Assembly: GCA_028285595.1 (NCBI GenBank)
Contig: JANQOW010000045.1
Span: 1-64,000 of the forward strand
Source: Hyphomicrobiales bacterium
Lineage (GTDB): Bacteria; Pseudomonadota; Alphaproteobacteria; Rhizobiales; CAJQND01
Reading direction: 5' to 3'
Length of the DNA: 64,000 bases
In this document: piece after piece, positions 56,677 to 64,000 of the stretch
Layout: each line of letters opens with the position of its first letter
Position numbering within the stretch: the first letter of the stretch is position 1
The notes under the pieces: generated by a model
Told to the model about the DNA's origin: nothing
Databases searched by the model: none
The model's input: the letters and a program-made list of their open reading frames with translations, nothing else
Made by a program: the position numbers and the translations under genes

Positions 56677-57927
56677 GTGAGCACCGTTCTGTTTCGCAAT
56701 GCCACGTTAGTGGATGGTACCGTCGATGAGGCCCGCGAGGGGTACAACCTGCTGGTGGAAGACGACCGAATCAAGGAGATCGCCGATGCGGCCATAAAGC
56801 CGCCCGCAGACACCAGAGAGATTGATCTGAAGGGCGCCACCTTAATGCCCGGGCTCATCGACGCCCATGTGCATGTGAAGGCCACCACGCTTGATCTGAA
56901 ACGCCTGCAGGAAATGCCAACCTTCTATCTGTTTGCCGGCGCAGCACAGATCATGCGGGACATGCTGATGCGCGGCTACACAACCGTGCGCGACGCTGCC
57001 GGCGCGGACCGTGGCATGGCGGACGCGGTTGACCATGATCTGGTTGTCGGGCCAAAGCTTAAGGTCTCAGGCCTCGCTCTGTCGCAGACCGGGGGGCACT
57101 CCGACATGCGCGCTGTCACGGAGTTCTCCACCGCGAGCAGCTGCGCCGAGCACGCAAGGACAGCCCAGCTTGGGCGCATAGCCGACGGGGTGGACGAATG
57201 CCGCAGAGCGGCACGCGATGAGCTCCGAAAAGGGGCACATCAGGTGAAGATCATGGCGAGCGGCGGGGTCGCCTCCCCCACCGATCCCATCCAAAACACC
57301 CAGTATTCCAAAGACGAGATCACCGCCATCGTGGAGGAGGCCAACGCCCATCACACCTATGTAATGGCTCACGCCTACAGTGCTCCCGCCATCCGCCGGG
57401 CGGTGGAATGCGGGGTCCGGAGCATTGAACACGGCAACCTGATTGACGCAGAGACCGCCGCATTCATGGCGCAGAAGGATGCGTTTCATGTCCCCACCAA
57501 CATCACTTACTTCGCCCTCAACAAGCACGGGCGCGAGTTCGGCTTGCCGGAGGTTTCCATTCAGAAGCTGGGGGAGATCGTGGACGCCGGCCTGCGGGCC
57601 GTTGAACTCAGTCGTGATGCGGGCGTCAAAATCGGCCATGGCACCGACCTTCTGGGCCCGTGCCACAAGTATCAGTGTGATGAGTTTTCGCTGAAAGCCG
57701 AGGTATTGGGCAATCACGGTGCCATCAGATCGGCCACCATCACCAACGCTGAGCTGCTTGAACAGGAAGATGAAATTGGCAAACTGGCCCCGGGCTACAA
57801 AGCGGATCTGATCGTGGTGCGGGGCAACCCGCTGGCCGATATCGGCTTTCTCGAACAGGAAGCTGCCCACATCGCTCTGGTCATGCGGGACGGAAAGATC
57901 TTCAAAGACGAACCTTTGGTGGCATAA
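56677..57927 (+). CDS. Metal-dependent amidohydrolase family protein (GTG start)
   Basis: DLKGATLMPGLIDAHVHVKATTLD; GYTTVRDAAGADRGMADAV; IGHGTDLLGPCH; LAPGYKADLIVVRGNPLADIG. Confidence 0.93.
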   Translation: MSTVLFRNATLVDGTVDEAREGYNLLVEDDRIKEIADAAIKPPADTREIDLKGATLMPGLIDAHVHVKATTLDLKRLQEMPTFYLFAGAAQIMRDMLMRGYTTVRDAAGADRGMADAVDHDLVVGPKLKVSGLALSQTGGHSDMRAVTEFSTASSCAEHARTAQLGRIADGVDECRRAARDELRKGAHQVKIMASGGVASPTDPIQNTQYSKDEITAIVEEANAHHTYVMAHAYSAPAIRRAVECGVRSIEHGNLIDAETAAFMAQKDAFHVPTNITYFALNKHGREFGLPEVSIQKLGEIVDAGLRAVELSRDAGVKIGHGTDLLGPCHKYQCDEFSLKAEVLGNHGAIRSATITNAELLEQEDEIGKLAPGYKADLIVVRGNPLADIGFLEQEAAHIALVMRDGKIFKDEPLVA

Positions 57928-58091
57928 AAAAGACCAACAGACCGAAACAGGCGATTGAACTTTAGGCCCAAGGCCGGATAGACTTGCTACCGGAAGTATT
58001 GTCCGAGTGAGGGCTTGGACCTTGGGCTTCGCACAGCGAGGGGATTATATTGCAGCACTCACCGATGTTTAACGCGTAAGGATCAAGTACC

Positions 58092-58724
58092 GTGGATCTT
58101 GCAACGCTCGTCAGTTTCACCGTGATTGCTGCGCTCCTGGTGATATCGCCCGGCCCCAACGGCGTGCTGGTTGCCAAAACAGTGCCCACTTCGGGCAAGG
58201 CGGCCGGGTTTGCGAACGTGGCTGGCTTTGTCAGCGCTTTCTATCTGCACGGAGCCCTCTCCGTGCTGGGCATCTCGATCATACTCGTCCAGTCAGCCCA
58301 GGCGTTCTTCGTGATTAAGATGCTGGGGGCTGCCTATCTGTGCTGGATCGGGCTTAAAGCGCTCTGGGATGCCTGGAAGGGCGTCGGCGCAGCTCAGACC
58401 GTGGCGCCGGCGAAGCGGCAACGCACCCTTGCCAAGGCCTTTGCGGAAGGCTTTCTCACCAACGCGCTCAATCCGAAAGTGTCCATGTTCTACCTGGCCG
58501 CTTTTCCCCAGTTCATTTCACAGACGCAAGGGGCAATCGGCGCGTCTTTCGTCTTGGTGTTCATTCATTCCATGCTGAACCTCATATGGTTTTCAGCCAT
58601 GGTCATGCTATTTGCGCGCCTCACAGGCGCCGCCCGCAACCTCACATTTCAGCGCTGGCTGAAAGGGGTCACGGGCATGGTGTTCATTGGCTTTGGGGCT
58701 AAGCTTGCCTCAATGAAGCCATAA
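58092..58724 (+). CDS. LysE family translocator
   Basis: LVISPGPNGVLVAKTVPTSGKAAGFANVAGFVSAFYLHGALSVLG. Confidence 0.93.
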   Translation: MDLATLVSFTVIAALLVISPGPNGVLVAKTVPTSGKAAGFANVAGFVSAFYLHGALSVLGISIILVQSAQAFFVIKMLGAAYLCWIGLKALWDAWKGVGAAQTVAPAKRQRTLAKAFAEGFLTNALNPKVSMFYLAAFPQFISQTQGAIGASFVLVFIHSMLNLIWFSAMVMLFARLTGAARNLTFQRWLKGVTGMVFIGFGAKLASMKP

Positions 58725-58777
58725 GGAAACAGGTTTCGTGACAAACAGATCATCTAACTGAAACAGGGAGTAACTAG

Positions 58778-60379
58778 ATGAAACACGCTAAAACCGCGCT
58801 CCGCGCCGCACTGGCCGGTGGCCTGATGTTGGGCGCTGCCTCTGCGGCCAACGCGGAGACCTTCAAGTGGGCTTTCCAGGGCGACCTGCAAACCCTTGAC
58901 CCGCATGGTCTTTTTGAAACCATGACACTCGGCTTCCAGCGCAACATCTATGAGGGTCTTGTGGCCCGTAACGACAAGATGGAGATGGAAGGCGCGCTGG
59001 CGGAAAGCTGGGAAAACACCGAGCCCACCACCTGGCGCTTCAAACTGCGCCAGGGCGTGAAATTCCACGACGGCAGCGACTTCAAAGCCGACGATGTGGC
59101 CTTCTCGGTAGAGCGCCTGCGCACCGAAGGCTCCGACATGAAAGTGGTGGCGGCTCTTATCAAGGAAGCCAAGGTGATCGACGATTACACCATCGATCTG
59201 ATCACCCCGTCCCCGAACCCGATTCTGCCTCTGCAGCTTGAAATCTTCTACATCATGGACAAGCAGTGGGCCGAAAAGAACAAGGCCGTGGCCGCCACCA
59301 ACGTGAAGGGCGGCGATGAAGGCAACTTTGCCAACCTCAACGCCAACGGCACCGGTCCGTTCATCGTCAAAGAACGTCAGTCGGGCGTGAAAACCGTGCT
59401 CACACGCAACCCCAATTACTGGGGCACCATCCCGACCAACGTCACCGAGGCGATCTTCACACCGATCGACCAGGACGCCACCCGCGTGGCCGCGCTTATC
59501 TCCGGCAACGTGGACATGGCCTATCCGATCCCGGTTCAGGACTGGAAGCGTCTGGAAGACGCCTCCGGCGTAAAGCCGCTCACCGGACCGGAAGCCCGCA
59601 CCATCTTCTTGGGCTTCGACCAGTTGCGTGAAGAGCTCACAACCTCGAACATCAAGGGCAAGAACCCGTTCAAGGATGTGCGCGTGCGCAAGGCCTTCAT
59701 GCAGGCCATCAACATTGATGCCATCAAAGCCAAGGTGATGCGCGGCGCTGCAACGCCGACCGGCCTGATGGTGGCCCCGCAGATCAACGGCTTCAACAAG
59801 TCGATGAACACGCGGCTGCCTTACGATGTGGAAGCGGCCAAGAAACTGATGGCTGACGCCGGCTATGCAGACGGCTTTGAAGTCACCATGGATTGCCCGA
59901 ACAACCGCTACGTTAACGACGAGAAGATCTGCCAGGCCTCAGCCTCCATGCTGGCCAAGATCAACGTCAAGGTGAACCTTCTGGCCCAGCCCAAGTCGAA
60001 ATATTTCGGCAAGGTGCTGGCTCAGAACAACTATGACACCAGCTTCTTCCTTTTGGGCTGGACCCCGTCCACCTTTGACAGCCACAACCCGATCGCTTCG
60101 CTGATCGCCTGCCGTGGCGGCGAAGACAAGCTGGGCGCCTTCAACCTGGGCGGCTATTGCAACCCGAAGATCAATGAGTTGGCTGCCAAGATCCAGTCGG
60201 AAACCGACCAGGAAAAACGCCAGGCCATGATCGACGAGGCCTTCAAGATCCACCAGGACGAAGTGGGCCACATTCCTCTTCACCAACAGCCTCTGTCGTG
60301 GGGTGTCTCCGACAAGGTTGAAGTGGTGCAGCGTCCGGACAACGTGTTCGACCTGCGCTACGCGGTCGTGAAGAAGTAA
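58778..60379 (+). CDS. ABC transporter substrate-binding protein, peptide/nickel (SBP_bac_5) family
   Basis: Signal peptide; ETFKWAFQGDLQTLDPHGLFETMTLGFQRNIYEGLVARND; RQGVKFHDGSDFKADDVAFSVERL. Confidence 0.96.
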   Translation: MKHAKTALRAALAGGLMLGAASAANAETFKWAFQGDLQTLDPHGLFETMTLGFQRNIYEGLVARNDKMEMEGALAESWENTEPTTWRFKLRQGVKFHDGSDFKADDVAFSVERLRTEGSDMKVVAALIKEAKVIDDYTIDLITPSPNPILPLQLEIFYIMDKQWAEKNKAVAATNVKGGDEGNFANLNANGTGPFIVKERQSGVKTVLTRNPNYWGTIPTNVTEAIFTPIDQDATRVAALISGNVDMAYPIPVQDWKRLEDASGVKPLTGPEARTIFLGFDQLREELTTSNIKGKNPFKDVRVRKAFMQAINIDAIKAKVMRGAATPTGLMVAPQINGFNKSMNTRLPYDVEAAKKLMADAGYADGFEVTMDCPNNRYVNDEKICQASASMLAKINVKVNLLAQPKSKYFGKVLAQNNYDTSFFLLGWTPSTFDSHNPIASLIACRGGEDKLGAFNLGGYCNPKINELAAKIQSETDQEKRQAMIDEAFKIHQDEVGHIPLHQQPLSWGVSDKVEVVQRPDNVFDLRYAVVKK

Positions 60380-60392
60380 CCGAAACGAGACG

Positions 60393-60428
60393 AGCCGGGC
60401 CGCCCCTAACGGACGGCCCGGTTCTTTT
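60393..60428 (+). terminator. Intra-operon terminator-like hairpin after the binding-protein gene
   Basis: GCCGGGCCGcccctaacggaCGGCCCGGTTCTTTTC. Confidence 0.7.
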
Positions 60429-60454
60429 CATAAGTTTGCGTATCTCCTGACCCC

Positions 60455-61441
60455 ATGATCACCTTCATCATCCAGCGCGTTCTGCAGTCCATCCTCGTGA
60501 TGCTGACGGTTGCGCTCATCGCGTTCGGTCTGTTCCGCTACGTTGGCGATCCGATCAACAACATGGTCGGCCAGGACACCACCATCGAAGAACGCGCCGA
60601 ATTGCGTGAGCGCTTAGGCCTGAACGATGCCTTCATGGTGCAGTTCGGGCGTTTTGCCGCCAATGCGGCGAAGGGCGAGTTCGGCTTTTCCTATCAGCAC
60701 CGGCGCCCGGTCTCAGAGCTGATCGCCGAGCGCCTGCCGGCCACCCTGGAGCTCTCCTTGGTCTCGGCCATTCTGGCCCTGGTCATCGGCATTCCCATGG
60801 GGGTCTACACCGCGATCCGGCGCAACGGGGCCATGTCCCATGCCTTCATGACCCTGTCGCTCATAGGCATCTCGCTGCCCACCTTCCTGATCGGCATATT
60901 GCTGATCTTGTTCTTCGGCGTGATCTTGCGCTGGCTGCCCACGTTCGGGCGCGGCGATGTGGTGGAGATCGGCTGGTGGACCACCGGCTTCCTCACCGCC
61001 TCGGGCCTTAAATCGCTGATCATGCCGGCCATCACGTTGGCGCTCTTCCAGATGACCTTGATCATGCGCCTGGTGCGCGCCGAAATGCTGGAAGTGCTGC
61101 GCACCGACTTTGTGAAGTTCGGCCGCGCACGAGGCCTTCCCGACCGTTATGTGCATTTCGTGACCGCCTTGAAGAACACGCTGGTGCCGGTGATCACCAT
61201 CACGGGCCTGCAACTGGGCTCTATCATTGCGTTCGCCATCATCACCGAAAGCGTCTTCCAGTGGCCGGGCATGGGGCTTTTGTTCATTCAGGCCATCGGC
61301 GAGGTGGATATCCCCGTCATGGCGGCCTACCTGGTGCTGATTGCTTTCTTCTTCGTGGTGATCAATCTGATTGTCGATGTGCTCTACTATGTGGTGGATC
61401 CGCGCCTGCGCGTCGACCGGGCCGGAAGCGGGGGGCACTAG
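60455..61441 (+). CDS. ABC transporter permease (DppB-like)
   Basis: FIIQRVLQSILVMLTVALIAFGLFRYVGDPINNMVGQDTTIEERAELRERLGLND; BPD_transp_1 features. Confidence 0.95.
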   Translation: MITFIIQRVLQSILVMLTVALIAFGLFRYVGDPINNMVGQDTTIEERAELRERLGLNDAFMVQFGRFAANAAKGEFGFSYQHRRPVSELIAERLPATLELSLVSAILALVIGIPMGVYTAIRRNGAMSHAFMTLSLIGISLPTFLIGILLILFFGVILRWLPTFGRGDVVEIGWWTTGFLTASGLKSLIMPAITLALFQMTLIMRLVRAEMLEVLRTDFVKFGRARGLPDRYVHFVTALKNTLVPVITITGLQLGSIIAFAIITESVFQWPGMGLLFIQAIGEVDIPVMAAYLVLIAFFFVVINLIVDVLYYVVDPRLRVDRAGSGGH

Positions 61442-62407
61442 ATGGCAGACACTGAGGCAACCCCCACCCCGGCAACACAATCACCGTCATCATCGTCAAG
61501 CTGGCTCACCAGAACGCTCGACAGCGACATCTGGTACAGCTTCTGCCGCTCGCCGCTGACCATCGCTTCGGCGGTGATGACGCTATTGTTCTTCTTCGGC
61601 GCCGCCTTTGCGCCCCTCGTGGCCCCTTACAATCCGTTTGATCTGGCCTCCATCGACATCATGGACGCAAGCCTGCCCCCCTTCTGGCAGGAGGGCGGTG
61701 ATATCCGCTTCTGGCTCGGCACCGACGACCAGGGCCGCGATATGTGGTCCACCATCATCTTCGGGGCCCGGGTCTCGCTATTCGTCGGCTTTGCCTCGGT
61801 CATCTTCTCCATCATCATGGGAGTGGGCCTCGGCCTCATCAGCGGCTATGTGGGCGGCCGTCTCGATGCGCTGATCATGCGCATTGCCGACATCCAGCTC
61901 TCCTTCCCGGCCATCCTGATCGCGCTTCTGATCGACGGTGTCGCCCGCTCCGTCCTGCCGCGCACCATGCACGAGGAGCTCGCCTTCTACGTCCTGATCT
62001 TCGCCATCGGCATTTCCGGCTGGGTGCAGTATGCCCGCACCGTGCGCGGCTCCACCCTGGTGGAGAAGAACAAGGAATATGTGCAGGCCGCCCGGGTCAT
62101 CGGCATCGGCCCTACGGTCATCCTCCTGCGCCATATCCTGCCCAATGTGACCGGCCCCGTCTTGGTGATCGCCACCATTCATCTGGCCATTGCCGTCATC
62201 ACCGAGGCCACCCTCTCGTTCCTCGGCGTCGGCGTCCCCCCCACAACGCCCTCGCTGGGCACCTTGATCCGGGTGGGCAACGACTTCCTGTTCTCCGGGG
62301 AATGGTGGATAACCATCTTCCCGGGCATCGCCCTTGTTCTGCTGGTCCTGGCCATCAACCTGTTGGGTGACTGGCTGCGCGATGCCTTGAATCCAAAGCT
62401 GAGGTAA
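61442..62407 (+). CDS. ABC transporter permease (DppC-like)
   Basis: WLGTDDQGRDMWSTIIFGARVSLFVGFASVIFSIIMGVGLGLISGYVGGRLDALIMRIADIQLSFPAIL. Confidence 0.95.
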   Translation: MADTEATPTPATQSPSSSSSWLTRTLDSDIWYSFCRSPLTIASAVMTLLFFFGAAFAPLVAPYNPFDLASIDIMDASLPPFWQEGGDIRFWLGTDDQGRDMWSTIIFGARVSLFVGFASVIFSIIMGVGLGLISGYVGGRLDALIMRIADIQLSFPAILIALLIDGVARSVLPRTMHEELAFYVLIFAIGISGWVQYARTVRGSTLVEKNKEYVQAARVIGIGPTVILLRHILPNVTGPVLVIATIHLAIAVITEATLSFLGVGVPPTTPSLGTLIRVGNDFLFSGEWWITIFPGIALVLLVLAINLLGDWLRDALNPKLR

Positions 62408-62414
62408 CGCGTCC

Positions 62415-64000
62415 ATGTCCTTGCTTGATATCAAAGATATGCGCGTGGAGTTCCCCAGCCGCCGGGGGCATGTGGTGGCCGTGCACAGCCTCACGCTCAG
62501 CGTGGAACCTGGCGAGATCCTCGGCGTGGTGGGCGAAAGCGGGGCCGGCAAGTCCACCATCGGCAATGCGGTCATTGGGCTCTTGGAGCCGCCCGGAGAG
62601 ATGACCGCCGGCGAGGTCTATCTGAAGGGCGAGCGCATCGACACCCTGGACGATGCGGAAAAGCGGCGCATCCGCGGCGCGCGGATCGGGATGATCTTCC
62701 AGGACCCCCTCACCTCGCTCGACCCGCTCCAGACCATTGAGCGGCAGTTGGTGGACACCATCCAGATGCATCTGGACATGGACCAGGCCAAGGCGCGCGC
62801 CCGGGCGGTGGAGCTTCTGGACGCGGTGGGCATTCCGGACCCGGATGTAAGAATTGAGCAATATCCTCACCAGTTTTCCGGCGGCATGCGCCAGAGGGTG
62901 GTGATCGCACTGGCGCTCTGCGCCGATCCTGAGCTCATCATCGCCGATGAACCCACCACCGCGCTCGATGTGTCCGTGCAGGCCCAGATCCTCGATCTCA
63001 TGAAAGGCCTCTGCCGCGACCGCAATGTGGGCATGATCCTCATCACTCACGATATGGGCGTGATCGCCGAGACGGCCGACCGGGTCTGTGTGATGTATCG
63101 CGGCCGGGTGATGGAAACCGGCAAGACCGAGCAGATCATGGGTACCCCGAACCACGATTATACCAAGAGCCTGATTTCCGCCGTACCGCGCCCTGAACGC
63201 CGCCTCCACCGCTTTCCGCTGGTCACCTACATCGAAGACGCCAAAGAGCTGGGCGACAGCTTCGATCTCTCCACCCATTGGCTCGGCCAGTCACGCGATT
63301 ATGAAGGCGAAGGCGGCGAGCTGCTGCAGGCAGACAATCTGCACATGCGCTTCGTCACTCGTCATTCCTTCTTCGCCAAGCATCGGCTGTATCTGGATGC
63401 GGTGGACGATGTGTCCTTCAAAATCAAAACCGGCGAGGTGTTTGGCCTTGTGGGCGAATCCGGCTCCGGCAAGTCCACGGTGGCGCGCATGATCACCGGC
63501 ATATACACGCCCACCGGCGGCACCATTCGATTTGCCGGCACCGATCTGACAGCCTTAAAAACCCGCAAGGAAGCAGCCCCCTGGCGACGCCAGATGCAGA
63601 TGATCTTCCAGGACCCCTTCTCGTCCCTCAATGGCCGCATGCGGGTCCGTGACATCATTGCCGAGCCGATCCATTTCCACAAAATGGCGTCGTCCAAGGA
63701 CGAAGCAATCCAGATTGTGCATGACCTGCTTGAGGTGGTCGGTCTCGGAGCCGCGGCCGCCCAAAAGTTTCCCCATGAGTTTTCCGGCGGCCAACGTCAG
63801 CGCATATCCATTGCCCGCGCGCTGGCCACGCGGCCACGCTTCCTGCTCTGCGACGAGCCCACATCGGCCTTGGACGTGTCTATCCAGGCCCAGGTATTGA
63901 ACCTGCTGAAAGATCTACAGCAGGAGCTGGGGCTCACCATGCTGTTCATCAGCCACGATCTGCCCGTAATCCGCCAGATCTGTGACCGGGTGGGCGTGAT
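62415..64000 (+). CDS. Fused dual ABC transporter ATP-binding protein (DppD-DppF/GsiA-like), truncated by window edge
   Basis: My translation from ATG 62415: [53 protein letters not shown]... and second NBD FGLVGESGSGKSTVARMITGIYTPTGG...FSGGQRQRISIARAL. Missing from the ORF track. Confidence 0.93.
   Translation, partial: MSLLDIKDMRVEFPSRRGHVVAVHSLTLSVEPGEILGVVGESGAGKSTIGNAVIGLLEPPGEMTAGEVYLKGERIDTLDDAEKRRIRGARIGMIFQDPLTSLDPLQTIERQLVDTIQMHLDMDQAKARARAVELLDAVGIPDPDVRIEQYPHQFSGGMRQRVVIALALCADPELIIADEPTTALDVSVQAQILDLMKGLCRDRNVGMILITHDMGVIAETADRVCVMYRGRVMETGKTEQIMGTPNHDYTKSLISAVPRPERRLHRFPLVTYIEDAKELGDSFDLSTHWLGQSRDYEGEGGELLQADNLHMRFVTRHSFFAKHRLYLDAVDDVSFKIKTGEVFGLVGESGSGKSTVARMITGIYTPTGGTIRFAGTDLTALKTRKEAAPWRRQMQMIFQDPFSSLNGRMRVRDIIAEPIHFHKMASSKDEAIQIVHDLLEVVGLGAAAAQKFPHEFSGGQRQRISIARALATRPRFLLCDEPTSALDVSIQAQVLNLLKDLQQELGLTMLFISHDLPVIRQICDRVGV

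Overview
This is a 64 kb, GC-rich, gene-dense chromosomal segment. Gene content and the hflK-hflC-DUF2065-degP, miaA and serB neighbourhood point to an alphaproteobacterium, probably a marine or soil Hyphomicrobiales-like heterotroph (lineage is inference). About 55 protein-coding genes can be supported. Two are truncated by the window edges and absent from the ORF track: hppA on the left (minus strand) and a fused dual ABC ATPase on the right (plus strand). I saw no rRNA, tRNA, CRISPR array, prophage or transposase. The most interesting items are: (1) a divergent Rieske oxygenase / (Asp-Glu racemase-like + sulfotransferase + APS kinase) module at 9.9-13.4 kb with a dyad in the shared promoter, which may be an undescribed PAPS-dependent pathway; (2) a 1726-aa membrane-anchored protein built from 11-, 22- and 40/51-residue helical repeats, resembling the Growth Pole Ring (GPR/RgsE) proteins; (3) a DMSP-lyase-type cupin overlapping sthA; (4) a 578-aa predicted beta-solenoid plus membrane protein of unknown function; (5) a DgcN-DgcA-type D-glutamate catabolic pair; (6) a TMADH/DgcA-type flavoprotein with one Fe-S cysteine replaced by Ala; (7) multi-hairpin palindromic repeats confined to 3'-3' convergent gaps; and (8) several clean operator-like dyads. 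All family calls come from reading motifs by eye; no database search was run.
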